In this document: one piece after another, positions 8,511 through 16,632 of the stretch
How positions within the stretch are numbered: the first letter of the stretch is position 1
How the letters are laid out: every line of letters begins with the position of its first letter
Assembly: GCA_038237225.1 (NCBI GenBank)
Contig: JBBRYX010000014.1
Location: 52,441-116,440 of the forward strand
DNA from: DASVUC01 sp038237225
GTDB lineage: Bacteria; Planctomycetota; Phycisphaerae; Tepidisphaerales; Tepidisphaeraceae
Direction: 5' to 3'
Length of the DNA stretch: 64,000 bases
Position numbers and translations under genes: made by a program
The notes under the pieces: generated by a model
Databases searched by the model: none
What the model was told of the DNA's origin: nothing
Seen by the model: the letters and a program-made list of their open reading frames with translations, nothing else

Positions 8511-8777
8511 ATGATCATGCGAGGAAACGACCGCAATCCTGACTGCCATCCACTTGCTCGCCCCTGCGCCTGGGTGGCGTTTGTTGCGCTGGCGACCACT
8601 TTTTTCTTCCAACTTGTCACGGGTTACCGTTTTACGGATGTGCCGCAGACGTCGACGACCTATGCAGCGGGATTGTTCAAGTACGCTGAATCTTCATCCG
8701 CTTCCGAAGACGATGAGGTTGTCTCGACATCGGCGGAAGAGCCAACGTTGACACGGTTGGATCTCGCCGCGGATTGA
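8511..8777 (+). CDS. small single-pass membrane or secreted protein, unknown
   Basis: 88 residues from ATG at 8511 (a second ATG lies at 8517). One hydrophobic segment at about residues 20-40 (WVAFVALATTFFFQLVTGY) is followed by a Ser/Glu/Asp-rich acidic tail. There is no clear ribosome site and no recognisable family. It lies just after nadA on the same strand. It could be a real small protein or a chance frame. Confidence 0.35.
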   Translation: MIMRGNDRNPDCHPLARPCAWVAFVALATTFFFQLVTGYRFTDVPQTSTTYAAGLFKYAESSSASEDDEVVSTSAEEPTLTRLDLAAD

Positions 8778-8852
8778 GCGCATCGCAGCGAGGACCACGC
8801 CGATGCCGGAAGTGGCGCATTTTGGCCGGCATATTTAGCGCGACGGTGAAAT

Positions 8853-9728
8853 TCAGGAAGCCGCCAACCGCTCCAGGCGAACCTCGATCACCTCGGACGG
8901 ACACCACGCGCGCATCTGGAGCATGGAGGAGAAGCCGACGCCTCGATCCACGAGGAGGCAGATGTTTTCGTAGTTGTGAACGCCGCGGCAGTACTTTCGA
9001 GTGAGTGAGTCGTGCCGCAGGATTGGGAATCCGCCTGGGAGGCAGATTTGGCCGCCGTGGGTATGGCCGGCGAGGTAGAGATCGGGGTCCATCTTGTGGG
9101 CGAAGTGGATGAGATCGGGGTAATGCGAGACGACGATTCTGGGAATGCCCGATCTTTTTGCCGGCCAATGGCGACCCATTTCCTCTTCGATGTCGGCGCG
9201 CTCGGGTCCGGGATATCCGATCAGTTCGATCGTCGCGCCGTTTACCGAGACGTCCAGCCGTTGATGGCCGATCATCTTGACGCCCCATTCTTCCAACATG
9301 GGGCCAAGCAGGTCGCCGTCGTGGTTTCCCAGCACGGCAACGGCGCCGCATTTGCTCGGAAGCGCCTTCACGAGCCGCTCGATGTGCGGCAATGAAGGCT
9401 TGAGATGGTGCATGTTGTGAGCCTGATCGCCCCCATAGAGAATCAGATCCGGCGGATCGGACTTCACTTTTTTAACGAGATCATCCAACCCATGAGGCCA
9501 CGTTCCTCGGAGGTGCAGATCGGTCACGTGAAGTAGCCGCACACCAACGAGCGCGTCGGGCAGTCCGCCCAATGCAAAGCGCATGGAATTGAACTCGCAC
9601 CCTTCGACAGTCCACCACTGAAGCCATGGCCCCGCGCGCGGACGAGATAGCTCCGCGCGCCAATGCTCGCCGCGCGCGGTCTCGACCGAGCCTTCCCTGG
9701 CCGCCGGAATGACATCTGCCGAATACAA
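8853..9728 (-). CDS. calcineurin-like metallophosphoesterase (YaeI-like)
   Basis: A two-metal phosphoesterase with the full motif series DLHLR, GGDQ, GNHDG, a His in VVSHYPD and GHTHGGQ, in that order, over about 200 residues. The core starts near residue 55 of the longest frame. The start is uncertain: the longest frame begins with TTG at 9728, while the ATG at 9584 would cut into the conserved strand before DLHL. Relatives act on nucleotides, phospholipids or phosphoproteins; the substrate here is unknown. There is no obvious transmembrane anchor. Confidence 0.85.
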   Translation of the reverse strand: MYSADVIPAAREGSVETARGEHWRAELSRPRAGPWLQWWTVEGCEFNSMRFALGGLPDALVGVRLLHVTDLHLRGTWPHGLDDLVKKVKSDPPDLILYGGDQAHNMHHLKPSLPHIERLVKALPSKCGAVAVLGNHDGDLLGPMLEEWGVKMIGHQRLDVSVNGATIELIGYPGPERADIEEEMGRHWPAKRSGIPRIVVSHYPDLIHFAHKMDPDLYLAGHTHGGQICLPGGFPILRHDSLTRKYCRGVHNYENICLLVDRGVGFSSMLQMRAWCPSEVIEVRLERLAAS

Positions 9729-9776
9729 CGCTGTCCTACAACAGTCCCCGACTCCGCGCTTCGGGACGAGGGTCGA

Positions 9777-10601
9777 TCAGTGTCCTTCTCCGGCGGGCTT
9801 GACCGGTGGCTTCGGCCGATCGCCGGTCAGCTCCCTCACCCACATGTTCCGAAATCGCACGGGGTTGTGGTGGTCCTGGAGCGAAATCGGTCCCTTGGCA
9901 GGATGCTTGTCGGGGTAGGTCGTGAGCGCCTTGTGCATGGACGGGCCGATCAACTTGACGTTGTCCTGCACGAGCACGCCGTTGAAGATCACGGTGATGC
10001 GCGCGGGTGCTGTGACTTTCCCCGATTCATCCACCTTGGGTGCGCGAAACACGACGTCGTAAACATTCCATTGTCCAGCGGGGAGAGTGGCGTTCACCAG
10101 CGGCGGGTATTGTCCGTAGATCGAGCCCGCCATCCCATCCGGATAGGTTTCGGTTCCAGCGCTGTCGAGGACCTGGAGCTCATACATTCCCATCAGGAAG
10201 ATTCCGCTGTTACCGCGACCCTGGCTGGCGCCCTGCACATCCTCAGGCTCGCGCCACTCGGCATGCAGCTGGCAGTCAGCAAACTCCTGCTTGCTCTTGA
10301 TGATGCCTTTCCCCGGGGCCACTTCAAACCATCCCTCGCCGACTTTCCATTCCGCGTCGCCGCCGGTCTTCTCGCTCTTCCATTGGGAAAGATCCTTTCC
10401 GTCGAAGAGCACGACCGCATCGGAAGGCGCCGTGCCGGGCTTTTCCTGCGTGCTGAATGTCCCCGGTTTCACCGCGACCGGCTGCGGACGCTTCATGTCA
10501 TGAACTTCGAAGCCTTCCTTCGCGTCATCCGCACCTGCCGCGCAGACCGCCAGCAAACCCATGGCAATTAGTTTCAAACTTGGATTCCAAAATGTTCTCA
10601 T
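9777..10601 (-). CDS. secreted DUF1080 protein (3-keto-disaccharide hydrolase domain)
   Basis: 274 residues with a signal peptide (MRTFWNPSLKLIAMGLLAVCAAGA). The start at 10601 is chosen because the longer frame overlaps the neighbouring gene and only this ATG gives a secretion signal. The mature part carries a concanavalin-like sandwich signature: VLFDGKDLSQWKS, the GNSGIFLMGMYELQVLDS core, PAGQWNVYDVVFRAP, and LQDHHNPVRFRNMWVREL at the end. DUF1080 proteins are heavily expanded in planctomycetes and act on glycans outside the cytoplasm. It is followed by spacer and the phosphoesterase gene on the same strand. Confidence 0.88.
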   Translation of the reverse strand: MRTFWNPSLKLIAMGLLAVCAAGADDAKEGFEVHDMKRPQPVAVKPGTFSTQEKPGTAPSDAVVLFDGKDLSQWKSEKTGGDAEWKVGEGWFEVAPGKGIIKSKQEFADCQLHAEWREPEDVQGASQGRGNSGIFLMGMYELQVLDSAGTETYPDGMAGSIYGQYPPLVNATLPAGQWNVYDVVFRAPKVDESGKVTAPARITVIFNGVLVQDNVKLIGPSMHKALTTYPDKHPAKGPISLQDHHNPVRFRNMWVRELTGDRPKPPVKPAGEGH

Positions 10602-10645
10602 GTTCTCGCTTTCTGGTTGGACGCGACATTGTAGCGGCAATTGCC

Positions 10646-11194
10646 TTACGTGCGATCCATTTTTTCCATCAGCTCGGCGAGCCGGTATTCCAATCGCAGC
10701 GACTGCTCCTTGCCGTCCAGTTCCGCGGTTACGATGCGGTTGTAAAGGACGATCCCCGTCGCCAGCATCAGCCAGATGACGCCGGCCATCAACCATGCAA
10801 GATTGGTGATCGTCGGCTGCGCGATTACGTTCATCAGGAGCACGATGACTATTCCCAAGGCTGCCGCTGGACCCGCTTTGCTGAGCGAGGTCAGTCGCCG
10901 GATATTCTGGGACCGTTTCATCAGCGCCGGAATTGAGATGAACAACGATGCCGCGCTCACCACGCCGCCGAGCGCCCAGATCATTTTATCGGTGCGGTCC
11001 ACCTTCGGCGTGATCTGCATCAATGCCGCAATCACAACAAATACAACCGCGCCCACCACGCCGGCCAACTGATACCACCATTCCAATCCGGATAATTTGT
11101 GCTCCGCCATCGCCTTAACCTCCAATTCAAGACGTTCGCGCCGCTGATCACTAAGCGGCTCCAGTGCAAGCAACGTTTCTCGGAACTCATTCAT
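10646..11194 (-). CDS. membrane protein encoded with an ECF sigma factor, possible anti-sigma
   Basis: 182 residues: a soluble N-terminus of about 38 residues, then four hydrophobic segments (around 42-60, 72-90, 108-126 and 131-150) and a C-terminal coiled-coil-like tail (LRLEYRLAELMEKM). The ATG overlaps the stop of the sigma factor gene by 4 bases, so the two are co-translated. That layout is typical of a membrane anti-sigma regulator, but no zinc anti-sigma motif (HxxxCxxC) is present. The assignment is by context. Confidence 0.6.
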   Translation of the reverse strand: MNEFRETLLALEPLSDQRRERLELEVKAMAEHKLSGLEWWYQLAGVVGAVVFVVIAALMQITPKVDRTDKMIWALGGVVSAASLFISIPALMKRSQNIRRLTSLSKAGPAAALGIVIVLLMNVIAQPTITNLAWLMAGVIWLMLATGIVLYNRIVTAELDGKEQSLRLEYRLAELMEKMDRT

Positions 11195-11742
11195 GTCCGA
11201 CCTCCTTCAAGCCGCTGTCGCAGGGCGCGCTTCGCATGAAACAGCCGCGACTTCACCGTTCCCTGCGGCACATCAATCACTTCAGCGATCTGCGCAATGG
11301 ACAGGTCTTCGAGAAAGAACAACGTCAGCACTTCGCGCTGCGCGAGCGGCAGCGTCTCCAGTCCGCGATGCACGCGCCCGGCATCGTCGGCTCGGAAAGG
11401 CTCCGCATCCGGTGTTTCTTCCGCGGCCTGCTCTACGTCATCTGAAAGCGGCTCCTCCCGGCGCTGACGTCGCTGGTGGGCGAGGGCCGCGTTTCGTGCC
11501 GTTCGATACACAAACGCCGGTAGCGCACGCGGGTCTCGCATAGTGGTCATCGCTTTAAGCACCGAGACAAACGTCTCCTGAAGGACATCCCACGCATCGT
11601 TTTCTGACTGCACCAGCCGCCGGAGGTAGAAGAGCACCGGACGCTGAAACAGCGCGACCAGCTCGCGTGCGGCCTCGTCACGGCGCCCCCGGCGGTGGCT
11701 TATCGCGAGCAGTTCACACCGGATTAGTTCCTTCTCGGTCAT
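11191..11742 (-). CDS. ECF-type RNA polymerase sigma factor
   Basis: 183 residues. Region 2 covers about residues 22-65, with VLFYLRRLVQSENDAWDVLQETFVSVL for core and -10 binding. Region 4 covers about 125-175, with LPLAQREVLTLFFLEDLSIAQIAEVI and the helix-turn-helix ending in VKSRLFHAKRALRQRL. There is a short linker and no region 1.1. It is encoded immediately before a membrane protein with a 4-base overlap. Such sigma factors redirect RNA polymerase to a small regulon; the signal is unknown. Confidence 0.9.
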   Translation of the reverse strand: MTEKELIRCELLAISHRRGRRDEAARELVALFQRPVLFYLRRLVQSENDAWDVLQETFVSVLKAMTTMRDPRALPAFVYRTARNAALAHQRRQRREEPLSDDVEQAAEETPDAEPFRADDAGRVHRGLETLPLAQREVLTLFFLEDLSIAQIAEVIDVPQGTVKSRLFHAKRALRQRLEGGRT

Positions 11743-12029
11743 CGAACTCCTGCATGCGAGCTTTAGAAAGGATGGAAGATGAACAACAAAGGTTCAATGC
11801 ATTTTGAAATCCCCCGAGCTCGGTGAGATCCGGCGATTGGCATTGAGCGCCGGCAGATCTGCAAGTGTGGCCTCGGCTTCGAACCAACTGCCGCGTCGTC
11901 GGTTTCGCCGCGCATCCCACCGCGGTTTGCCGACATCCACATCAGCACCGTAAAAATCGTGATTCGCCTCAGCGGATCGTAACACGGCCGTCTCGAATGC
12001 GGGCTACAATAGATCATCGGAGGCTGACG

Positions 12030-12932
12030 ATGTTGGCGTTTCCCAGAAGTGAGGAATTCCGAGAGCTAATTCAAATAGCCAGGCGCGAGGATCTCGCGGG
12101 GGATGATGTCACCAGTCGGTTGTTGATCGCGGAGGATGCGGTCGGCGTTGGGACGCTGATTCAGAAAGCGGTCGGAATCGCGTGCGCGCTGCCCATGGTC
12201 GAAGAGATCTGCCGGGCGTACGACGAGCGGCTTCGCGTGGAGCAGATTCCCGGCTTTCACATGGAGATCATCGAGGGGCGATTCTCGGATGCGGCCACTG
12301 CGCCGCTGCTCAGGATTCGCGGGCCGCTGCGTTCATTGCTCTCCGCTGAACGCGTAATCCTGAACTTTCTCCAGCATCACTCGGGCGTCGCGACGCTGAC
12401 GAACCGCTTTGTCAAACGCGCGCATGGCACGCACGCCAGGATTTACGACACCCGAAAGACGCTGCCGGGATTTCGTACGCTTGATAAATATGCCGTCCGC
12501 GCCGGCGGCGGGTTTAATCATCGCATCGGCCTGTATGACGGGCTGCTCGTCAAAGACAATCACCTCGCCGACAAGTCTCTCAAAGATCTGGCGCCCTTTC
12601 TCACGAGCATCGTCCAGCGAAGCCGCGGCGAGGATCCGAAACGGCTGGTGGAAATTGAAGTTGATTCCCTCGACCAGCTTACGGAGGTGTTGAAGGTCGA
12701 TGGCGTCGACGTCATCCTCCTCGACAACATGGATTGCCCGCGCATGCAAATGGCCGTCGAGATGCGAGACAGGTCTGCGCGCAGAGGGAAGGTTGAACTG
12801 GAAGCATCCGGCGGCGTCACCCTGGAGACGGTTCGCTCCATCGCGCTAACAGGGGTGGAGCGAATTGCCGTGGGCGCGGTTACCCATTCCGCCCCTGCTC
12901 TGGACATCAGTCTGGATATCGAGACCGCGTAG
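12030..12932 (+). CDS. nadC: nicotinate-nucleotide pyrophosphorylase (carboxylating)
   Basis: Converts quinolinate and PRPP to nicotinate mononucleotide, the step after NadA. 300 residues from the ATG at 12030 with GGAGG 7 bases before it; the open frame extends upstream without conserved sequence. Typical segments are REDLAGDDVTSRL, LNFLQHHSGVATLT, YDTRKTLPGFRTLDKYAVRAGGGFNHR (quoted in two parts: DTRKTLPGFR and KYAVRAGGG), KDNHL, VEIEVDSLDQL, LLDNM, ELEASGGV and GVERIAVGAVTHS. The lysine and arginine residues for quinolinate binding are present. Confidence 0.96.
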   Translation: MLAFPRSEEFRELIQIARREDLAGDDVTSRLLIAEDAVGVGTLIQKAVGIACALPMVEEICRAYDERLRVEQIPGFHMEIIEGRFSDAATAPLLRIRGPLRSLLSAERVILNFLQHHSGVATLTNRFVKRAHGTHARIYDTRKTLPGFRTLDKYAVRAGGGFNHRIGLYDGLLVKDNHLADKSLKDLAPFLTSIVQRSRGEDPKRLVEIEVDSLDQLTEVLKVDGVDVILLDNMDCPRMQMAVEMRDRSARRGKVELEASGGVTLETVRSIALTGVERIAVGAVTHSAPALDISLDIETA

Positions 12933-12943
12933 CTTTTTATTTT

Positions 12944-13660
12944 TTACGGCGTACCTGGCGATTTCAAGCGATTCTTCGGCGTGATCTCCCGCGCCCGCTT
13001 GTGATACAGCAGCACCACGCTCGGCCCGAACGCGACGAACATCACCACCAGTCCGAAGCAGATGCCGACGCCGGTTGCCACGCCCGCGCAGCATTCCTCG
13101 CGCCGTCGCACCATCACATGGGCCGGCACCGCGATCAGTAATTCCAGGGCGCTTCCGGCGAGCAGCCAGCGGTGCAGTCGCATCCCGACGGATTCGGGGC
13201 CTCGCCCGATTGAAATAAGCCAGAACACGACGCCCCAGCATAACCACCCCGCCAAACCAACACAGATCGGCAGCACTGGAAGAAGTTCATGATGGATGCT
13301 TCCAAGCAGCCACTCCCCCATCGCCGCCGATGCGCCGGCGACGAGCACACCCATCAAAAACCCTGACCCAACCAGCGGCACCCAGAGCGATCGCTTCGTC
13401 ACCGGCCGGCGGTTCATCACTTTCACAGGAATCTTCAGCAGCGCGAACCAAGCCGCCAGCAGAGGCAGAAGCAGCACCGACAACCACACCATCAAATTGG
13501 TGTCGTCACGCATTACCCACATCGGAAAAATCAACCCGCCAACGAGGATCATCAGATATGCGGCCACCACGCCCCACACCCATGCCGGCGCCGTTTTAGG
13601 GCGCGGCGGCGCTTCATATTGAAGCACCGGCGCAGATTGAACGTTGGCCGGCTCGGTCAA
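12944..13660 (-). CDS. multi-pass membrane protein, unknown function
   Basis: 238 residues from a TTG at 13660 that overlaps the stop of the glycosyltransferase gene (TTGA) and has GGAG seven bases upstream. At least six hydrophobic helices follow a proline-rich N-terminus (APPRPKTAPAW): around VWGVVAAYLMILVGGLIF, WLSVLLLPLLAAWFALL, WVPLVGSGFLMGVLVAGA, LPICVGLAGWLCWGVVFWLI, LLAGSALELLIAVPAHVM and a Cys-containing GVATGVGICFGLVVMFVAF. I do not recognise a family. Coupling to the glycosyltransferase suggests a cell-envelope role. Confidence 0.65.
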   Translation of the reverse strand: MTEPANVQSAPVLQYEAPPRPKTAPAWVWGVVAAYLMILVGGLIFPMWVMRDDTNLMVWLSVLLLPLLAAWFALLKIPVKVMNRRPVTKRSLWVPLVGSGFLMGVLVAGASAAMGEWLLGSIHHELLPVLPICVGLAGWLCWGVVFWLISIGRGPESVGMRLHRWLLAGSALELLIAVPAHVMVRRREECCAGVATGVGICFGLVVMFVAFGPSVVLLYHKRAREITPKNRLKSPGTP

Positions 13661-14736
13661 TTTTCGTCTCCCGTCAATCGCAAAAGCTTGAGGTAGTTCG
13701 GCAGCACGTGCTCCCACGTAAAGTTCTCCCGCACGTGGGCTTCTGCGCTTGCAATCAGTTTTTTCCGCAAATTCGCATCACCGAGGATCCGATCGATCGC
13801 AGAGGCGAGGGCAGCTTCATCATCAGGCGGCACCAGCAATCCTGTCTCACCCTCGCGGATGACATCGCGGATTCCCGGAACATGGGTCGCGATCACCGGA
13901 ACCCCCGCCGCCATGGCTTCAATCAGCACCAGACCAAATCCTTCGGCAATGGACGGAAGCACGAGCAATCGGATCTGTTGCAGCGCCTCCTGCGGCCGGG
14001 CTACCACGCCGTGCAGGGTTACCATCCGGTCCAGGCCATGAGCGCGAATGACGGCCGCGATCTCGGTTCGTTCGCGGCCTTCGCCGAAGATGTGGAGGTG
14101 CACCTTCTCCTTTACCTTCATGACGCTTCGCACCAATACCGGGACAAGTTTCACCGGATCCAGCCGGCCGATAAAACCAATCGCAATCGGGGTCGCATTC
14201 TCATCCGGCACCGAGGTCCGCTTGAAATCGTCGACATTGATCGCATTCGAAATCACCACCACCTTTTCGGCCGGCACATTCGCCCAGGTCTTCGCCACCT
14301 CGGCCGCGGAAGCTGAGGGAACCACAATCTTGTCAGCGGCACGGCGAATTCCTCGCTGCATCCACCAGTGCCATCGGGGTCGGGGCTGCGTCGTCTGAAT
14401 CGATTGGATCAGCCGGAAGCTCGCAAACTTCGACGCGACGGCGGCAGCAAGGTTCGCGTGGATCAGAAAGCTGAAGACGGTGTCGTGGTGTTCATGGCGC
14501 ACCAGCGCTACGAGGCGTCCGATCACCGCGACATCCAACATGCTTGTCGCGGCCAACGCGTGCACAGTGACACCGGCGGCTCTTAATTCCGAAGCCACCG
14601 GTCCCCATCGGGAAAGACATGCGACTTCGATGATAACGCCGGCGATTTGATTCAACCGGATCGCGAGCTCGCGCACAACAGTCGGCGTGCCGCCAATCTC
14701 CAGGTCCGTTATCAGCAAGAGAATCTTCCGCGCCAC
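13657..14736 (-). CDS. GT4-family glycosyltransferase
   Basis: A GT-B fold glycosyltransferase of about 359 residues. The start is placed at the GTG at 14736 because VARKILLLITDLEIGGTPTVVREL is the first Rossmann strand with the usual GG(T/A) loop. The C-terminal domain has IGFIGRLDPVKLVPVLV, HLHIFGEGRERTEI, VTLHGVV and the EX7E motif region PSIAEGFGLVLIEAMAAGVP. These are the sugar-nucleotide binding features of GT4 enzymes used for polysaccharide or glycolipid synthesis. It is divergent from a second glycosyltransferase-like gene and coupled to a membrane protein. Confidence 0.85.
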   Translation of the reverse strand: MARKILLLITDLEIGGTPTVVRELAIRLNQIAGVIIEVACLSRWGPVASELRAAGVTVHALAATSMLDVAVIGRLVALVRHEHHDTVFSFLIHANLAAAVASKFASFRLIQSIQTTQPRPRWHWWMQRGIRRAADKIVVPSASAAEVAKTWANVPAEKVVVISNAINVDDFKRTSVPDENATPIAIGFIGRLDPVKLVPVLVRSVMKVKEKVHLHIFGEGRERTEIAAVIRAHGLDRMVTLHGVVARPQEALQQIRLLVLPSIAEGFGLVLIEAMAAGVPVIATHVPGIRDVIREGETGLLVPPDDEAALASAIDRILGDANLRKKLIASAEAHVRENFTWEHVLPNYLKLLRLTGDEN

Positions 14737-14803
14737 GGACGACAACTTACACGAAGCGCCAAGGCACACGAAGCGGGAAGAGCTTTCCAGCTTCTGCATT
14801 GTC

Positions 14804-15853
14804 GTGTCTCGTCGCGCCCGATATCCTCGGCGCATCGATCGCGACGATCCCATATTCTTCTATGTTCCGCCTCACGCCTGGACGATCCCCGTGCCGGCGA
14901 CCGCCGGCGATTTCTGGACCGCGTGGTGCGCCAGCGGCAATCCCTACGCGGGTCCTTATGCGTGGACGCTTCTGACCTACCTCCATCTCCGGGAACGGAA
15001 TTTTGCCTGCGAACTTGTGCGCGTCATGCCCGAGCGCGGCATCGTGGTTTCTCATCGCGACTGGCTCCCGATCATCCGGCCCAATCCCAATCTGCTTCTG
15101 GTCAACCTGAAAGCGGATCGTCGCTCCCATCCCTACGCGCAGCTTGAGGTGGTGCAAACGCCGGAGGAACTTGAGACGGCATCGTCCTTTCGCAAGACGC
15201 ACGTGATCCGGCACTGGCCGCAGCCCAGTTTGATTCCGCGCGATCCAATGCGCGGCGAGCGCTTTGAACACGCCGCCTTCATCGGCTATCCGGAGCAGCT
15301 TGCGCCCGAACTTAAGAGTCAGGAATGGATTTCAGCGCTCACCGATCTGGGCATTCGCTGGTCCATTATTCCGATTTCCCGCTGGCATGACTTCTCTGAA
15401 ATCGACGTGATCGTCGCCGCTCGGCAGCTCGACGGCACCGTCACCTCCAACCGCCCCGCCTCCAAGCTTTACAACGCTTGGCTCGCGAATATCCCCGCCC
15501 TTTTAGGCCCCGAGGCCGCCTTTCGTCGCGAGCGCCGATCGGATCTGGATTACATTGAGATTACAAGCCTCCCGCAGGCCGTCGATTCGCTGCGCCGCCT
15601 CCGCGACAACCCCGAGCTTCGCCGGCAGATGATCGCCAATGGCCGCCAACGCAGCCTCGAATTCCATCCCTCGCGCATCGCCGCCGAGTGGGAAGCATTC
15701 TTCACCAACATCGCGCGCCCGATGCTTCATCGGTGGCAAGGCGCTTCCCCATTGCATCGCAAACTCTATTTCATTAACCGTACCGTGTGGCGAACCCAGG
15801 AGAAGATCCACCGGGCGTTCCTCAGGATCACGCGCCCCGGCGCCCGCCGTTGA
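14804..15853 (+). CDS. glycosyltransferase-like protein (GT-B C-terminal half)
   Basis: About 349 residues if the GTG at 14804 is used; the open frame continues upstream into the divergent gene. The C-terminal part reads as a group 1 glycosyltransferase donor domain: a strand/loop with DVIVAARQ, SNRPASKLYNAWLANIPALLGPEAAF and SLPQAVDSLRRLRDNPELRRQMIANGRQRS, then a basic tail with RPGARR at the end. No usual GPGGRR-type donor motif is seen. It is probably involved in a surface glycan with the divergent GT4 gene. The start is uncertain. Confidence 0.6.
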   Translation: MSRRARYPRRIDRDDPIFFYVPPHAWTIPVPATAGDFWTAWCASGNPYAGPYAWTLLTYLHLRERNFACELVRVMPERGIVVSHRDWLPIIRPNPNLLLVNLKADRRSHPYAQLEVVQTPEELETASSFRKTHVIRHWPQPSLIPRDPMRGERFEHAAFIGYPEQLAPELKSQEWISALTDLGIRWSIIPISRWHDFSEIDVIVAARQLDGTVTSNRPASKLYNAWLANIPALLGPEAAFRRERRSDLDYIEITSLPQAVDSLRRLRDNPELRRQMIANGRQRSLEFHPSRIAAEWEAFFTNIARPMLHRWQGASPLHRKLYFINRTVWRTQEKIHRAFLRITRPGARR

Positions 15854-15862
15854 GTTTCGAAA

Positions 15863-16579
15863 CTATTTCTGCTCCCCTGCCTTTTTCACGAGCAATTCAA
15901 AAGGCGCCAGATGCTCCTTCTCCTCGGTCAGCCGCTCCGGATGCCACTGCACCGCCGCGAAGAGCGGGAAGGTGGGATCTTCAAACGCCTCGATCACCCC
16001 ATCGGGCGCGGTGGCGATAATCTTAAGCCCGCGACCGATCTTGCACACCGCCTGCTTGTGATAGGTATTCACCGAAACTTCGCGCTTGCCGATCGCGCGG
16101 CCGAGCTGTGAGTCGGCATCGAGCTTGATCGGATGACGCCCCGGCTCACAATCGGGCAGGCGGCGATGTTCGAGCGGACCCTCGCGAGCGCACTCCGGCA
16201 GAAACTGATAGAGGGAACCGCCGCGATACACGTTCATCAACTGCGAGCCGAAACAAACGCCCAGCGCCGGCATCCTCCGCCGCTCGACCTCCGCGATCAG
16301 CGCAAACTCGAATTCCTCCCGCCGCTCATGCATGCGAGATACCTTCGGATGCCATTCCTCCCCGTACTTCGCGGGATTCATGTCGTCGCCTCCGGTGAAG
16401 AGGATGCCGTCCAACAGATCGACGTATTGCGGGATCAGTTCATGGTTCACCGCATACGGCAGCAAGAGCGGCAAGCCGCCAGCTTTCTCCACTGCCGCCA
16501 CGTAGGTCATGGTGGACATGTACCGCGTATCGTCGTTGTTGCTGTCGGTCGTGACTCCAATAACTGGCCGCTTGCTCAT
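15863..16579 (-). CDS. class I glutamine amidotransferase-like hydrolase (PuuD family)
   Basis: 238 residues from the ATG at 16579. Fold landmarks are PVIGVTTDSN, DGILFTGGDDMNPAKYGE, the nucleophile elbow ALGVCFGSQLMNVYRGGSL with catalytic Cys, VNTYHKQAV, and VQWHPERLTE carrying the catalytic His and Glu. This is the gamma-glutamyl-GABA hydrolase (peptidase C26) family, which cleaves gamma-glutamyl bonds. There are no polyamine genes nearby, so the physiological substrate is open. Confidence 0.88.
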   Translation of the reverse strand: MSKRPVIGVTTDSNNDDTRYMSTMTYVAAVEKAGGLPLLLPYAVNHELIPQYVDLLDGILFTGGDDMNPAKYGEEWHPKVSRMHERREEFEFALIAEVERRRMPALGVCFGSQLMNVYRGGSLYQFLPECAREGPLEHRRLPDCEPGRHPIKLDADSQLGRAIGKREVSVNTYHKQAVCKIGRGLKIIATAPDGVIEAFEDPTFPLFAAVQWHPERLTEEKEHLAPFELLVKKAGEQK

Positions 16580-16632
16580 GTCGTCAATCTTAGCGAAACC
16601 TGGACACGGATGAAGGGCGCCGCCATCGGCAC

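Noticed and set aside
8677..9351. Minus-strand frame of 224 codons over the phosphoesterase region
   Set aside because: Arg/Pro-rich shadow in another frame of the gene at 8853-9728, which has all metallophosphoesterase motifs.
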